This document shows positions 1 through 9,627 of a stretch of DNA of 44,679 nt, piece by piece. Position 1 is the first letter of the stretch. Each line of letters begins with the position of its first letter. Where the stretch lies: NCBI GenBank assembly GCA_025357915.1, contig JANYLH010000010.1:1-44679 (forward strand), written 5' to 3'. The DNA is from Gammaproteobacteria bacterium (GTDB taxonomy: Bacteria; Pseudomonadota; Gammaproteobacteria; Steroidobacterales; Steroidobacteraceae). Under the pieces are notes generated by a model that saw nothing but the letters and a program-made list of their open reading frames with translations, made no database searches and was not told where the DNA came from. The position numbers were made by a program, and so were the translations under genes.

Positions 1-1
1 T

Positions 2-463
2 GTTCCGTCACCAAAGCTGGGCATCATGATCGAGACGCCGGCGTCGGCGCTGCTGGCCGATCAACTCGCCGCCGCAGTCGATTTCCTGTCGATCGGCAGC
101 AATGATCTCTCGCAATACACGTTGGCGATGGATCGGTTGCATGCCACGCTGGCACCCCGCCTCGATGGCCTGCACCCGGCTGTATTGCGGCTCATCGAGC
201 GTGCGGCGCAGGCCGGGGCCGCGCAGCGCATCGAGGTCGGCGTCTGCGGTGGCCTGGCCGCCGACGCCGCCGCCGTGCCGGTGTTGATCGGCCTCGGCGT
301 GCGCGAAATCTCGGTGGTGCCAGCACAGATTCCGCGCCTCAAGAGTCAATTGCGCCGCCTGTCACTCGATGCCTGCGCCGAACTCGCGCGGCTGGCGCTC
401 GATCGGGAGAATGCGTCTGCGGTGCGCGCACTGGTGCGCGAATGGAGCGAACGCAATGCCTAG
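2..463 (+). CDS. PTS Enzyme I-type phosphotransferase, C-terminal part (5' end outside window)
   Basis: The reading frame enters from the left edge and stops at TAG 461-463, giving about 153 residues of the C-terminal PEP-binding barrel of a PTS Enzyme I. The segment IGSNDLSQYTLAMDR is the Enzyme I signature. It is followed by LHPAVLRLI and CGGLAADAAAVPVLIGLG, as expected near the active-site cysteine of Enzyme I (the C of VCGG). Enzyme I takes phosphate from PEP and passes it to HPr in the cytoplasm. The next gene is an EIIC-EIIB permease with no EIIA domain. By analogy with the Pseudomonas nagF-nagE pair, this protein may be a fused EIIA-HPr-EI, but the diagnostic N-terminal part is outside the window. 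The last codons overlap the start of the permease gene (456-463), indicating translational coupling. Confidence 0.9.
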   Translation, partial: VPSPKLGIMIETPASALLADQLAAAVDFLSIGSNDLSQYTLAMDRLHATLAPRLDGLHPAVLRLIERAAQAGAAQRIEVGVCGGLAADAAAVPVLIGLGVREISVVPAQIPRLKSQLRRLSLDACAELARLALDRENASAVRALVREWSERNA

Positions 464-2192
464 AGCCATGGAGGGACTGCAACGCCTCGGCCGTGCGCTG
501 ATGCTGCCGATCGCCGTGCTGCCGGTGGCGGGGCTCCTGCTGCGGCTGGGACAACCCGACCTGCTCGACATCAAGGTGCTTGCGGCGGCGGGCGATGCGA
601 TCTTCTCCAATCTGGGCCTGGTGTTCGCGGTCGGCGTCGCCGTCGGCTTTGCGCGCGAGAACCACGGTGCTGCGGGCCTTGCGAGCCTGGTCGGATTTCT
701 GGTCGCGACGCACGGTGCCGAGGCGCTGCTCGCCGTGCCCGGATCGGTAACGGCGGGGTTGAGCGGCGCCGCCGCGGATCTTGCCGCGACCGCCTGGCGC
801 AGCCAGCAACTCGCGAAACTCAGCATGCCGGTGGGCGTGTTGTCCGGCCTGATTGCGGGCTTCACCTACAATCGCTACGGTGAAATCAGGATGCCCAGCT
901 ACCTGGCATTCTTTGGCGGTCGCCGCTTCGTGCCGATCGCCACCGGCTGCATTGGCGTGGTGGTGGCAGTGGCGTTTGGCTTCGGCTGGCCGTTGCTGGC
1001 CCGCGGCATGGACGGTCTCAGCCACGCCGTGGTCGGCGCGGGGTCGCTCGGACTGTTTGCCTACGGGGTACTCAACCGCGTGCTTATTGTCACCGGGCTC
1101 CACCACATTCTCAATAACATTGCCTGGTTCCTGCTCGGCGACTATCACGGCGTGACCGGCGACCTGAAGCGCTTCTTCGCCGGCGACCCGACGGCCGGCG
1201 CATTCATGAGCGGTTTCTTCCCTGTCATGATGTTCGGCTTGCCGGGCGCCTGCCTGGCCATGTATCGCGCCGCGCGCCCCGAGCGGCGGCGCCTGGTCGG
1301 CGGCCTGCTGCTGTCGATCGCGCTGACTTCATTTCTCACCGGCGTGACCGAGCCGATCGAATTCACCTTCATGTTCCTGGCGCCGCTCCTCTATGTCGTG
1401 CATGCCGTTCTTACCGGACTGGCGATGGTGATCATGCATGCGCTCGGCGTGCACCTGGGGTTCAGCTTTTCGGCCGGCCTGTTCGACTACGTGCTGAATT
1501 TTTCACTGGCTACTCGGCCGCTGTGGCTGTTGCCGATCGGTGCCGCGTATTTCATGCTCTACTACACCTTGTTCCGTTATGGCATCGTCCGCTTCAACCT
1601 GGCGACGCCGGGACGCGAGCTTGCCGAGTCCTCGATCGCGGACGAGCCCCGCCCTCCTGAAGCGCCGGCCGCCACGCGCGCTGCCGGCCTGGTGGCCGCA
1701 CTCGGCGGCGCTACAAACGTGGTGATGGTGGATGCGTGCACGACGCGGTTGCGATTGACGGTGGTGGACAGCAAGCGCGTCGATGCGGCAGCGCTGGCGC
1801 GGTTGGGCGCCATGGGCGTCGTCCGTCCTGCGCCGACAGCCGTGCAGGTGGTGCTCGGCCCGATCGCGGACCAGATTGCGGGCGAGATCCGCGCCTATCT
1901 GCGCGGCTCCGTGACTCAGGCAACCCACGGACCGGCCGCGCACGCCGCTGCTGCGGTGGTTTCCGCCGACGCAATGCTGGCAGCGCTTGGCGGCGCTGCC
2001 AACGTGACGTCGGTGGACTGCGCCGCCGGACGCGTGCTCGTGGGCGTGTCCCGCCAGAAACTGCTCGACCGCGCCGCGCTAACGGCGCCGGGTGTGCGCG
2101 GTGTGGCCATCACGGCGCATGGGATTGTGCACATCGTGATCGGCCCTGAGGCCCCGCAGGTTGCAGCCCGATTGCAGGCGCTGTTGGGATAG
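456..2192 (+). CDS. nagE: PTS permease, EIIC-EIIB with extra degenerate EIIB domain (GlcNAc/glucose family)
   Basis: 578 residues. The ATG at 456 overlaps the preceding stop and has GGAG a few bases upstream; ATG 468 is an alternative. Residues 1 to about 390 form the polytopic EIIC sugar channel of the glucose/N-acetylglucosamine family, with GLHHILNN and a TEPIEF motif typical of the sugar site. Residues about 405-485 are an EIIB domain with the phosphorylatable Cys428 in ACTTRLRLTV. A second EIIB-like domain (about 505-578) follows; in it the aligned position is Ala523, next to Cys522. No EIIA domain is present, so phosphate should come from a separate or upstream-fused EIIA. The GlcNAc assignment rests on similarity and on pairing with an Enzyme I gene as in nagE/nagF; glucose or another amino sugar is possible. 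Confidence 0.85.
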   Translation: MPRAMEGLQRLGRALMLPIAVLPVAGLLLRLGQPDLLDIKVLAAAGDAIFSNLGLVFAVGVAVGFARENHGAAGLASLVGFLVATHGAEALLAVPGSVTAGLSGAAADLAATAWRSQQLAKLSMPVGVLSGLIAGFTYNRYGEIRMPSYLAFFGGRRFVPIATGCIGVVVAVAFGFGWPLLARGMDGLSHAVVGAGSLGLFAYGVLNRVLIVTGLHHILNNIAWFLLGDYHGVTGDLKRFFAGDPTAGAFMSGFFPVMMFGLPGACLAMYRAARPERRRLVGGLLLSIALTSFLTGVTEPIEFTFMFLAPLLYVVHAVLTGLAMVIMHALGVHLGFSFSAGLFDYVLNFSLATRPLWLLPIGAAYFMLYYTLFRYGIVRFNLATPGRELAESSIADEPRPPEAPAATRAAGLVAALGGATNVVMVDACTTRLRLTVVDSKRVDAAALARLGAMGVVRPAPTAVQVVLGPIADQIAGEIRAYLRGSVTQATHGPAAHAAAAVVSADAMLAALGGAANVTSVDCAAGRVLVGVSRQKLLDRAALTAPGVRGVAITAHGIVHIVIGPEAPQVAARLQALLG

Positions 2193-2210
2193 CGCCCGGA
2201 ACGCGGGCGC
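2192..2210. terminator. Possible bidirectional terminator hairpin
   Basis: A perfect 7-bp inverted repeat, GCGCCCG (2192-2198) and CGGGCGC (2204-2210), with a 5-base loop lies between two convergent genes. It has no T-tract, so it is at best a weak or Rho-assisted terminator. Confidence 0.4.
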
Positions 2211-2213
2211 GGC

Positions 2214-2927
2214 TCAGCCCGACTGGGTGTTCTGCGGCGGCGCGAGGTTGCGGATCGACTCATCCGCGAAGAAACGCCGCATCAGCATCGCCTGCTGCAG
2301 CCGGCCCTTGCGCACGTAGACCTGGTAGAGCAGGTCCTTGGTGACTTCCACCAGGACGCCGGCGAGCTGGTCATCGAGCGTCGGCAGGCTCGGGTGCGGA
2401 TCGTTGTCGCTGCCGAAGATTACCCGTTTGATGTCGATGAAGGTCGGGCTGTCGAGGTCCGCCATCGCGCGCACGTCGTTGAGCTGGTCGAACACGCGCA
2501 GTTTCCCGGTTTCGCCCAGATCCGCGAACGCGGCCTGCATGGTGCGGCGGCACATGCTGGCAAAGGCGTTGTAGCTGGCGTTCGAGTAGCACTCGAGCGC
2601 CTCGCGGAACAGCACCTCGACGTCCTCGGGCAGGTAGGTGAAGCTGAATTTTTCCCGCGGCCGCTCGACCTCGCTGAACTGGGCGCCGAGTTCGACACGG
2701 TTGTTGCCGAACATCTTCACCGGGAAGCGCAGGAAGATCGGCGCGTTGCACGAATCGCACCGATAGACGACGCCCACGTGCTTGGGCCGGTGCGCCACGA
2801 GTTCATCGAAGCCCGGCACGGCGATCGGTGTGATGTGTGAGAGCACCTGGCAATGCGGGCAGGTCAGGGCCAGGTTGGCTTCCTGGTCATGATGCAGCCG
2901 GCCACCGGCATCGATATGCGTGGACAT
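2214..2927 (-). CDS. DUF4145-like zinc-ribbon protein of unknown function
   Basis: 237 residues, ATG at 2927 with AAGG five bases upstream. The N-terminal third carries CPHC and CDSC pairs about 36 residues apart, a zinc-ribbon arrangement. The rest resembles the helical DUF4145 domain: an acidic stretch, then SNASYNAFASMCRRTMQAA, which matches the pattern A-x-x-x-x-R-x-x-x-E/Q-x-x seen in that family. There is no signal peptide or membrane segment, so it is probably cytosolic. It lies alone, convergent with the PTS permease and upstream of (same strand as) ettA. The function is unknown; DUF4145 proteins sometimes accompany restriction or defence loci, but nothing nearby supports that here. 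Confidence 0.7.
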   Translation of the reverse strand: MSTHIDAGGRLHHDQEANLALTCPHCQVLSHITPIAVPGFDELVAHRPKHVGVVYRCDSCNAPIFLRFPVKMFGNNRVELGAQFSEVERPREKFSFTYLPEDVEVLFREALECYSNASYNAFASMCRRTMQAAFADLGETGKLRVFDQLNDVRAMADLDSPTFIDIKRVIFGSDNDPHPSLPTLDDQLAGVLVEVTKDLLYQVYVRKGRLQQAMLMRRFFADESIRNLAPPQNTQSG

Positions 2928-3093
2928 ATGCGCCTTGTTCTATCCCGCGCGGTCTGAAAAATCCCCTGGGCAGCCGCTGCGGTGGCCCTCAGTGTAGCCC
3001 AACGGCTGTAAGGCGCCATTGGGTAATTCCCTGCAGAGGCATGGGGTTACATAATCTCGTTCAGGTCGAATCTCCGGCCAGAAGCCCATGTCT

Positions 3094-4767
3094 CTAACCC
3101 GTCAGGCGCTTGTATTTCACGCGGTGCGGCTGGTTGGCGTCATCGCCGCGGCGCCGGTGCAGGTCCGCTGTGTAGTCCTGGTAGTTGCCCTCGAACCAGA
3201 TCACTTCGGAGTTGCCTTCAAAGGCCAGAATGTGGGTCGCGATGCGGTCGAGGAACCAGCGATCGTGCGAGATCACCACGGCGCACCCGGGGAAATTGAG
3301 CAGCGCCTCTTCCAGCGCACGGAGCGTCTCGACGTCCAGATCGTTGGTCGGCTCGTCGAGCAGCAGCACGTTGCCGCCGCTCTTGAGGACCTTGGCCAGG
3401 TGCACCCGGTTGCGCTCACCGCCGGAGAGTTCGCCGATCAGCTGCTGTTGCTGCGTGCCCTTGAAGTTGAACCGGCCCACGTAGGCGCGCGAGGGCGTCT
3501 CGTAGTTGTCGACCTTGATGATGTCCTGGCCGCCGGAGATCTCGGCCCAGACGGATTTCTTGTCATCGAGCGTCTGGCGCGACTGATCGACGTAGGCCAG
3601 CTTGACCGTGCCGCCGAGGCGGATCTCGCCGCTGTCGGGTTTCTCGACCCCCGTGAGCATGCGGAACAACGTGGTCTTGCCGGCACCGTTCGGGCCGATG
3701 ATGCCGACGATGCCGCCGGGCGGCAAACTGAAGGAGAGCTTGTCGATCAGCAGTTTGTCGCCGAAGCCCTTGCTCAGGCTGCGGACCTCGACCACCACGT
3801 CGCCGAGGCGGGGCCCTGGCGGAATGTAGATCTCGTTGGTCTCGTTGCGCTCCTGGAATTCCTTCGAGGCCAGCTCCTCGTAGCGGGCCAGGCGCGCCTT
3901 GCTCTTGGCCTGGCGGGCCTTCGGGTTGGTGCGCACCCATTCGAGTTCGCGCGCCAGCGTCTTGCGGAGCGAATCCTGTTCGCGCTCTTCCAGAGCCAGG
4001 CGTTGCTCCTTCTGCTCGAGCCAGGAAGAGTAATTGCCTTCGTAGGGAATGCCGTGGCCACGGTCGAGCTCGAGGATCCACTGCGCGACGTTGTCGAGGA
4101 AGTAACGATCGTGCGTGACGGCGATGACGGTGCTCGGATATTCCTCGAGATAGCGCTCCAGCCAGGCCACCGATTCGGCGTCGAGGTGGTTGGTCGGCTC
4201 ATCGAGCAGCAGCATGTCGGGCTGCGAGAGCAGCAGGCGGCACAGCGCGACGCGGCGCTTTTCACCGCCGGAGAGCTGGTCGATCCTGGCGTCCCACGGC
4301 GGGAGCCGCAGCGCGTCGGCGGCGATCTCGAGCTTGCGCTCGAGTTCCCAGCCGCCGGCAGCATCGATCGCGTCCTGCAGCTTCGCCTGTTCCGCGAGGA
4401 GCTTGTTCATCTGCTCGTCGTCCATCGGTTCGGCGAAGGCGTCGCTGATCTTGTTGAAGCGTTCGAGCAACCTGAAGGTCTCGCCGACGCCTTCCATGAC
4501 GTTGCCACGCACGTCCTTGGCCGGGTCGAGCCCCGGCTCCTGCGTGAGGAATCCGACCTTGATCCCGGACTGCGCGCGCGCCTCGCCGTCGATGTTGGTG
4601 TCGACACCCGCCATGATCCGCAACAGCGTCGATTTTCCCGAACCATTCAGGCCGAGCACACCGATCTTGGCGCCGGGGAAAAAGGACAGGCTGATATCCC
4701 GGAGTATCGTCCGCTTCGGCGGCACGATCTTGGAAACCCGGTTCATCGTGTAAATGTATTGCGCCAT
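3094..4767 (-). CDS. ettA: Energy-dependent translational throttle protein EttA (ABC-F ATPase)
   Basis: 557 residues, close to the 555 of E. coli EttA. The start [13 protein letters not shown] at 4767 matches family N-termini; the frame stays open further upstream but that part is not conserved. It has two ABC domains without membrane segments. The first Walker A is GLNGSGKST (about 39-47) with signature LSGGEKRR and DEPTNHLD; the second is GPNGAGKTT with LSGGERNR and DEPTNDLD. Between them lies the charged linker (PtIM) rich in Arg/Lys, and an arm insertion follows the first Walker B. EttA binds the ribosomal E site and gates the first peptide bond according to the ATP/ADP ratio. It is single and divergent from the HDAC-family gene. 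Confidence 0.95.
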   Translation of the reverse strand: MAQYIYTMNRVSKIVPPKRTILRDISLSFFPGAKIGVLGLNGSGKSTLLRIMAGVDTNIDGEARAQSGIKVGFLTQEPGLDPAKDVRGNVMEGVGETFRLLERFNKISDAFAEPMDDEQMNKLLAEQAKLQDAIDAAGGWELERKLEIAADALRLPPWDARIDQLSGGEKRRVALCRLLLSQPDMLLLDEPTNHLDAESVAWLERYLEEYPSTVIAVTHDRYFLDNVAQWILELDRGHGIPYEGNYSSWLEQKEQRLALEEREQDSLRKTLARELEWVRTNPKARQAKSKARLARYEELASKEFQERNETNEIYIPPGPRLGDVVVEVRSLSKGFGDKLLIDKLSFSLPPGGIVGIIGPNGAGKTTLFRMLTGVEKPDSGEIRLGGTVKLAYVDQSRQTLDDKKSVWAEISGGQDIIKVDNYETPSRAYVGRFNFKGTQQQQLIGELSGGERNRVHLAKVLKSGGNVLLLDEPTNDLDVETLRALEEALLNFPGCAVVISHDRWFLDRIATHILAFEGNSEVIWFEGNYQDYTADLHRRRGDDANQPHRVKYKRLTG

Positions 4768-4903
4768 GGTGCTGCAGTAATCGCCCGGTCGGTGGGAAGG
4801 GCGCGCATTATCGTTGAGCGCCGCGGCCGATGCCACGGGGGCGCGCCGGTCAGCCCGGTGGGGGCTTATGGTAGGCTGCGCCGCAGGTATCCGGGGTGAG
4901 CTC

Positions 4904-5860
4904 TTGATTAAGCAGGATTCGCAAACGGCCGTGGCCATGGGGGAGCGGCAGGCGCGCTATGGCTTTCCCGGCGGCCACCCGTTCGGCCCCGACCGGCATG
5001 GCGCCTTCCTGCGCGAGTTCGACCAACGGCACCTCGGCCCCCGGGTCACGCTCCTCGAGCCTGCCGAGGCCAGTATCGATGACCTGCTCCTGTTCCATAC
5101 GCGCGAATACGTGGATTTCGTGCGGCAAAGTTCGGAGCACGGCGGCGGCTACCTCGACGGCGGTGATACGCCGAGCTTCCGTGGCGTGTACGAGGCGGCG
5201 GCTTATGTGGTCGGCGGGAGCCTCGAGGCTGCCGAATGGATCATGGCGGGCAAGCGCCGCCGGGCCTTCGCGCCGATTGCCGGGCTCCACCACGCCGCGC
5301 GCGATCGCGCCGCCGGGTTCTGCGTGTTCAACGATTGCGGCGTGGTCATCGAGGCGCTGCGGCGCCGTCATGGACTCAAGTGCATCGCCTACGTGGATAT
5401 CGACGCCCACCATGGCGACGGCGTGTTCTACGCCTTCGAGGATGACCCGGGGGTCATCTTTGCCGATATCCACGAGAGCGGCGAAACGCTGTACCCCGGG
5501 ACCGGGGCAGAGGCCGAGAGCGGCCGCGGCGCGGCCGCCGGCACCAAGCTCAACATCCCCCTGCCCGCCGGCTCAGGGGACGCGCAGTTCCAGCAGGTCT
5601 GGCCGCTGGTGCTCGAGCACGTCGCGCGCTTCAAGCCGGAGTTCCTGCTCCTGCAGTGCGGAGCCGACAGCATCGCAGGTGACCCGTTGACCAACCTGCG
5701 TTTCACGCCCGCCACCCACGCCCGTGCCGCCCGCGACCTGCGCCAGCTTGCCGACCGGCTCGGCCACGGGCGCGTTCTGGCGCTCGGCGGCGGCGGCTAC
5801 GATCGCGGCAACCTCGCCCAGGCGTGGACGGCTGTGTTGGAGGCGCTCCTGGAACAGTGA
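4904..5860 (+). CDS. Histone deacetylase family protein (acetoin-utilisation/AcuC-like amidohydrolase)
   Basis: 318 residues if started at TTG 4904, which has GGGGTGAG just upstream. ATG 4868 and TTG 4814 are also open, but TATGGTAGG around 4867 looks more like a promoter -10 than coding sequence; ATG 4937 is another option. The arginase/deacetylase fold is clear: [17 protein letters not shown] (the active-site His pair), [16 protein letters not shown] (zinc Asp and His), [13 protein letters not shown] (second zinc Asp) and [11 protein letters not shown] near the end. All catalytic and zinc residues of class I/II-like HDACs are present, so the enzyme should be active, removing acetyl or similar acyl groups from lysines, polyamines or small amides. 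The substrate cannot be told from sequence. It lies just upstream of glyA on the same strand. Confidence 0.85.
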   Translation: MIKQDSQTAVAMGERQARYGFPGGHPFGPDRHGAFLREFDQRHLGPRVTLLEPAEASIDDLLLFHTREYVDFVRQSSEHGGGYLDGGDTPSFRGVYEAAAYVVGGSLEAAEWIMAGKRRRAFAPIAGLHHAARDRAAGFCVFNDCGVVIEALRRRHGLKCIAYVDIDAHHGDGVFYAFEDDPGVIFADIHESGETLYPGTGAEAESGRGAAAGTKLNIPLPAGSGDAQFQQVWPLVLEHVARFKPEFLLLQCGADSIAGDPLTNLRFTPATHARAARDLRQLADRLGHGRVLALGGGGYDRGNLAQAWTAVLEALLEQ

Positions 5861-5918
5861 GCGCTCCGGCTTCGGTTACAATTGCGCTTCGTTTCCTACC
5901 CTGCAGGGCTCCCAGCGC

Positions 5919-7175
5919 ATGTACTCAGCAAGCATGGACATCGCCAGTTTCGACCCCAAGCTCCACGCCGCCATTGAGGGCGAGCGCCGCCGCCAGGAGG
6001 AGCACATCGAGCTGATCGCATCCGAGAACTACACCAGCCCGCGGGTGCTCGCCGCGCAGGGCTCGGTGCTGACCAACAAGTACGCCGAAGGGTATCCCGG
6101 CAAGCGTTACTACGGGGGTTGCGAATACGTCGATATCGCCGAGCAGCTGGCGATCGATCGGGCCAAGGAGCTGTTCGACGCCGACTATGCCAACGTGCAG
6201 CCGCATTCGGGCTCGCAGGCCAACGCTGCGGTCTATCTGGCGCTGCTCGCCCCGGGCGACACCATCCTCGGCATGAGCCTCGATCACGGCGGTCACCTGA
6301 CGCATGGTGCGAAGGTGAATTTCTCGGGCAAGCTGTTCCACGCCGTGCAGTACGGCGTCGACGTCACGACCGGCCTGATCGACTACGCGCAGGTCGAGCG
6401 CCTGGCGCACGAACACCGGCCGAAGATGCTCATCGCCGGCTTCTCGGCCTATTCACGGGTCCTGGACTTCGCGCGCTTCCGCGCGATCGCCGATGCCGTG
6501 GGCGCGCTGTTCTTCGTCGACATGGCGCATATCGCCGGCCTGGTCGCCACGGGACAATACCCGAACCCGGTGCCGATTGCGGACGTGGTCACGAGCACCA
6601 CGCACAAAACGCTGCGCGGCCCGCGCGGCGGGCTGATCCTGGCGCGCGCCAACGAGGCGATCACCAAGAAACTCAACTCGATGGTGTTTCCGGGCACGCA
6701 GGGCGGGCCGCTCATGCACGTGATCGCCGCGAAGGCCGTGGCGTTCCTCGAGGCCCTGCAGCCGGAATTCCGCGTCTATCAGCAGCAGGTGGTCGCCAAC
6801 GCGCGCGCCATGAGCGCGGCGCTGGTGGCGCGCGGCCTGAACATTGTTTCCGGTGGCACCGATAACCACCTGTTCCTGGTCGATCTCGGTGCGCGCAATT
6901 TTACCGGCAAGGATGCCGATGCCGCGCTTGGGCGCGCCAACATCACCGTCAACAAGAACGCGGTCCCCAACGACCCGCGGCCCCCCTCGATCGCCAGCGG
7001 TCTGCGCATCGGCACCGCCGCGTCCACGACCCGCGGTTTCCGCGAGCCCGAGATGCGCCGCATTGCCGACTGGATCGTCGACGTGGTCGAGGCCGAGGGC
7101 GCTGAGGCCGTCGTCCAGCGCGTGCGCGGCGAGGTGCTCGAGTTGTGCGGGCGGTTCCCGGTCTACCGCGCGTGA
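5919..7175 (+). CDS. glyA: Serine hydroxymethyltransferase
   Basis: 418 residues, matching the 417 of E. coli GlyA. It interconverts serine and glycine, charging tetrahydrofolate with a one-carbon unit. The start [12 protein letters not shown] at 5919 aligns with the E. coli N-terminus; ATG 5934 is a less likely alternative. Landmarks are [44 protein letters not shown] and the PLP-binding lysine in [13 protein letters not shown] (Lys230). The C-terminus RFPVYRA matches the family. The nrdR gene follows 39 bp downstream, a common gammaproteobacterial order (glyA-nrdR-ribD). A TACAAT at 5877-5882 could be a -10 element, but I see no convincing -35. Confidence 0.97.
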   Translation: MYSASMDIASFDPKLHAAIEGERRRQEEHIELIASENYTSPRVLAAQGSVLTNKYAEGYPGKRYYGGCEYVDIAEQLAIDRAKELFDADYANVQPHSGSQANAAVYLALLAPGDTILGMSLDHGGHLTHGAKVNFSGKLFHAVQYGVDVTTGLIDYAQVERLAHEHRPKMLIAGFSAYSRVLDFARFRAIADAVGALFFVDMAHIAGLVATGQYPNPVPIADVVTSTTHKTLRGPRGGLILARANEAITKKLNSMVFPGTQGGPLMHVIAAKAVAFLEALQPEFRVYQQQVVANARAMSAALVARGLNIVSGGTDNHLFLVDLGARNFTGKDADAALGRANITVNKNAVPNDPRPPSIASGLRIGTAASTTRGFREPEMRRIADWIVDVVEAEGAEAVVQRVRGEVLELCGRFPVYRA

Positions 7176-7214
7176 GCGGCGCGGCGATTCCCTAGGCGCC
7201 GGCGGGCCCTCTGC

Positions 7215-7751
7215 GTGCATTGCCCGTTCTGCAATCACGCCGACACCCGCGTGACCGATTCGCGGCTGGCGGGCGACGGCCGGCAGATCCGGCGGCGACG
7301 CGAGTGCCTCGATTGCGGCGAACGCTTCACGACCTTCGAAGCCGCCGAGCTGTTGCTGCCGCGCGTGATCAAGAGCGATGGCAGCCGCGAGCCTTTTGAC
7401 GAGGCCAAGCTGGCGGCCGGCATGGTCAAGGCGCTGGAGAAGCGCCCGGTCGGGAGCGAGGCAATCGAAGGCGCCGTGGCCCGCATCTGCCACCGCTTGC
7501 GCGTGCTGGGCGAACGGGAAGTACCCTCGCGCCACGTGGGCGAGCTGGTGATGGAGGAATTGCGTCACCTCGATGAAGTGGCCTACGTGCGCTATGCCTC
7601 GGTGTACCGGAGCTTTCAGGACGTCGAGGCGTTTCGCGAGGCGATCGACGGCTTGCGCAAGCAGCGCCGCCGCGCGCCCAGGGTTGCCGCGGAGCGCGAG
7701 CAGCTGCCGCTCCTGCCGGGCGATGCCGACGAGCCGGTCAAGGCAAAATGA
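7215..7751 (+). CDS. nrdR: Transcriptional repressor NrdR (ribonucleotide reductase regulator)
   Basis: 178 residues, GTG start at 7215, chosen because the protein must begin MHCPFC. The N-terminal zinc ribbon has CPFC and CLDC pairs. The ATP-cone domain follows, with [17 protein letters not shown] and the closing [15 protein letters not shown]. NrdR senses ATP/dATP and represses nrd operons through NrdR boxes. The C-terminus has about 25 extra residues (basic, then acidic) compared with the 149-residue E. coli protein. No NrdR boxes were noticed in the window, so targets lie elsewhere. The stop overlaps the ribD start (ATGA at 7748-7751), so the two are translationally coupled. Confidence 0.95.
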   Translation: MHCPFCNHADTRVTDSRLAGDGRQIRRRRECLDCGERFTTFEAAELLLPRVIKSDGSREPFDEAKLAAGMVKALEKRPVGSEAIEGAVARICHRLRVLGEREVPSRHVGELVMEELRHLDEVAYVRYASVYRSFQDVEAFREAIDGLRKQRRRAPRVAAEREQLPLLPGDADEPVKAK

Positions 7752-8854
7752 TGGGCGCGTGGAGCGAAGAAGATGAACAGCATATGCACCACGCGCTGGG
7801 GCTGGCGGCGCTCGGATTGCACACCACCGAGCCCAATCCCCGCGTTGGCTGCGTGCTGGTGCGCGCCGGAAGCGTCGTGGGCGAGGGCTGGCACGAGCGT
7901 GCCGGCGGCCCGCACGCAGAAGTGCGGGCGCTCCAGTCGGCCGGCGTAGCCGCGCGCGGTGCCACCGCCTACGTATCGCTCGAGCCCTGTGCGGCGCAAG
8001 GGCTGACGCCGCCGTGTACGGCTGCGCTGATTGCCGCCGGCGTCGCGCGCGTCGTCTACGCCGCGGAAGATCCCAACCCGAAAATGCGGGCCGGCGCGGC
8101 ACAGTTGCGCGCGGCGGGGGTGGACGTGGCCGGCGGCCTGCTCGCCGGCGAGTCGCGTGCGCTCAACGTCGGCTTCTTCAGTCGTCACGAGCGTGGCCGC
8201 CCCTGGGTGCGGGTCAAGCTTGGAGCGAGCCTCGATGGCCGCACGGCCCTCGCCGGCGGTGAGAGTCGCTGGATCACCGGCGCCGAGGCGCGCGCCGACG
8301 CGCAGCGGTACCGGGCGCGCAGTTCGGTGATTCTCACGGGCTCGGGCACGGTGCTCGCTGATGACCCCTCGCTCAACGTGCGCATCGACGGCGCCACCCG
8401 GCAACCGCTCCGCGCCGTGCTCGACAGCCAGCTGCGGGTGCCGCCGACGGCCCGCATGTTCCAGCTCGAAGGTGCGGCCGCGGTGTTTACCGCTTCCGGC
8501 GACGCCACGCGGAGCGAGGCCCTGCGCCGGGTCGGTGCGCGCGTAGAGCAGCTGGCGGCGGCCCCTGGTGGCGGCGTCGATCTGGCGGCGCTGATGACGC
8601 GGCTGGTGGCGCTGGAGGCCAACGAAGTGTGGGTCGAGGCCGGACCGCGTCTCGCGGGCGCATTGCTTGCGGCGCAACTGGCCGACGAACTGGTGATCTA
8701 CATGGCGCCGTGCCTGCTCGGGCCGGATGCGCGGCCGCTGGCGCAGTGGCCACCGCTGCGCAACCTCGATGAGCGCCTGGTGCTGCGTTTCGTGTCTGTG
8801 GACCCGGTGGGTGCCGACCTGCGTATCATCGCGCGGCCGGCCGGCCAGGACTGA
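7748..8854 (+). CDS. ribD: Bifunctional diaminohydroxyphosphoribosylaminopyrimidine deaminase / reductase
   Basis: 368 residues; second and third steps of riboflavin synthesis. The N-terminal cytidine-deaminase-like domain (1 to about 145) has HAEV (His56, Glu58) and the two zinc cysteines Cys81 and Cys90. The C-terminal DHFR-like reductase begins near [15 protein letters not shown] and ends at [15 protein letters not shown]. One oddity: the loop between the cysteines reads [10 protein letters not shown], where E. coli has CSHHGRTPPC and B. subtilis CSHYGKTPPC, so the usual His and the Arg/Lys are replaced by Ala/Gln and Leu. Zinc ligands and the catalytic Glu remain. Overlaps nrdR by 4 bases and is followed by ribE after 14 bp. 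Confidence 0.93.
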   Translation: MMGAWSEEDEQHMHHALGLAALGLHTTEPNPRVGCVLVRAGSVVGEGWHERAGGPHAEVRALQSAGVAARGATAYVSLEPCAAQGLTPPCTAALIAAGVARVVYAAEDPNPKMRAGAAQLRAAGVDVAGGLLAGESRALNVGFFSRHERGRPWVRVKLGASLDGRTALAGGESRWITGAEARADAQRYRARSSVILTGSGTVLADDPSLNVRIDGATRQPLRAVLDSQLRVPPTARMFQLEGAAAVFTASGDATRSEALRRVGARVEQLAAAPGGGVDLAALMTRLVALEANEVWVEAGPRLAGALLAAQLADELVIYMAPCLLGPDARPLAQWPPLRNLDERLVLRFVSVDPVGADLRIIARPAGQD

Positions 8855-8868
8855 ATCGGGGCAGGGTG

Positions 8869-9465
8869 ATGTTCACGGGAATTATCCAGTCAATTGGCGG
8901 AGTCGTCGCGGTCGAGGCGCGCGGCGGCGACGTGCGGCTCGGCATCGAGGCCGCGCAGATCGACGCGGCAAGGCGCCAGCCGGGCGACAGCGTCGCGGTG
9001 GCGGGCGTGTGTCTTACCGTGACCGGGCTCACCCCGCGCGGCTTCGTCGCCGATGTCTCCCGCGAGACGCTCGCGCACACCACGATCGGGCGCTGGCGCG
9101 CGGGTGAACGGGTCAACCTCGAACCGGCGCTCCGCGCTGGCGACGCGCTCGGCGGCCACCTCGTCTCGGGGCATGTCGACGGCTGCGCCGAACTGCTCGG
9201 GCGCCGTGGCGACGGCCGCTCCGAGCGCCTGCGGTTCCGCGTCCCGGCGGGACTCGAGCGCTACGTGGCCCGCAAAGGCTCTGTCACGCTCGATGGCGTG
9301 AGCCTCACCGTCAACGACGTCGATGGCCGGGATTTCGGCGTGAATCTCATCCCGCACACGCTGGCGGCGACGACCTTCGGCGCGCTGCAGCCGGGGGCAC
9401 TGGTGAACCTCGAGATCGATATCATGGCGCGCTACGTCGAGCGGCTGTCGCAACCTTCTGCCTGA
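8869..9465 (+). CDS. ribE: Riboflavin synthase, alpha subunit
   Basis: 198 residues. It starts MFTGIIQSIG at ATG 8869, preceded by GGGGCAGGG; the GTG one codon earlier is not needed. Riboflavin synthase dismutates two 6,7-dimethyl-8-ribityllumazine molecules into riboflavin and the pyrimidinedione. Two lumazine-binding repeats are visible. The first contains VAGVCLTVTGL and GGHLVSGHVDG; the second begins near ERYVARKGSVTLDGVSLTVN and ends with NLEIDIMARYVERL. Such internal duplication is diagnostic. It probably shares a transcript with nrdR-ribD; a new promoter appears 50 bp downstream for the rest of the riboflavin genes. Confidence 0.96.
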   Translation: MFTGIIQSIGGVVAVEARGGDVRLGIEAAQIDAARRQPGDSVAVAGVCLTVTGLTPRGFVADVSRETLAHTTIGRWRAGERVNLEPALRAGDALGGHLVSGHVDGCAELLGRRGDGRSERLRFRVPAGLERYVARKGSVTLDGVSLTVNDVDGRDFGVNLIPHTLAATTFGALQPGALVNLEIDIMARYVERLSQPSA

Positions 9466-9516
9466 CGCGCGGCACACTGCCGGAAGAGAGGCAACCGCCC
9501 CTGCCGGACGGTATCC

Positions 9517-9545
9517 TTGACGGCGCGCGAGCCTCAAACGATACT
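9517..9545 (+). promoter_or_regulatory. Sigma70-type promoter for ribBX-ribH-nusB-thiL
   Basis: TTGACG (9517-9522), a 17-base spacer, then GATACT (9540-9545). This is one of the best consensus matches in the window, and it sits in the only intergenic gap of the riboflavin cluster. The predicted start near 9552 would give a leader of about 88 nt before ribBX. Confidence 0.65.
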
Positions 9546-9564
9546 AATAACACTTACAAAACAA

Positions 9565-9627
9565 TATCTTACAAGATAACCGGATAAATCTTGTGCTGTG
9601 CCCGGCTGGCGCCGGCGCCGGCAGCAC
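9565..9627 (+). promoter_or_regulatory. AT-rich palindrome and leader hairpin upstream of ribBX
   Basis: TATCTT-AC-AAGATA (9565-9578) is a perfect 6-bp palindrome just downstream of the predicted transcription start, in a roughly 60-bp AT-rich patch (about 9537-9597) that stands out against the GC-rich surroundings. A second inverted repeat, GTGCTG (9593-9598) with CAGCAC (9622-9627), encloses a GC-rich stem that ends just before the AGGA ribosome-binding site at 9631-9634. This could be an operator plus a leader structure. It does not look like the FMN riboswitch that often precedes ribB genes. Confidence 0.4.

Noticed and set aside
2214-2927. Defence-system membership of the DUF4145-like gene
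   Set aside because: Neighbours are a PTS permease and ettA; no nuclease, helicase, methylase or toxin gene is nearby.
3088-4899. Plus-strand open frame opposite ettA (603 codons)
   Set aside because: Exact shadow of the ABC-F gene; repeated Asp/Leu/Val pattern arises from the complement of conserved codons.
6453-8102. Long antisense open frame across glyA, nrdR and ribD
   Set aside because: It spans three well-identified genes on the opposite strand and its product is Arg/Ala/His-rich with no recognisable domain.
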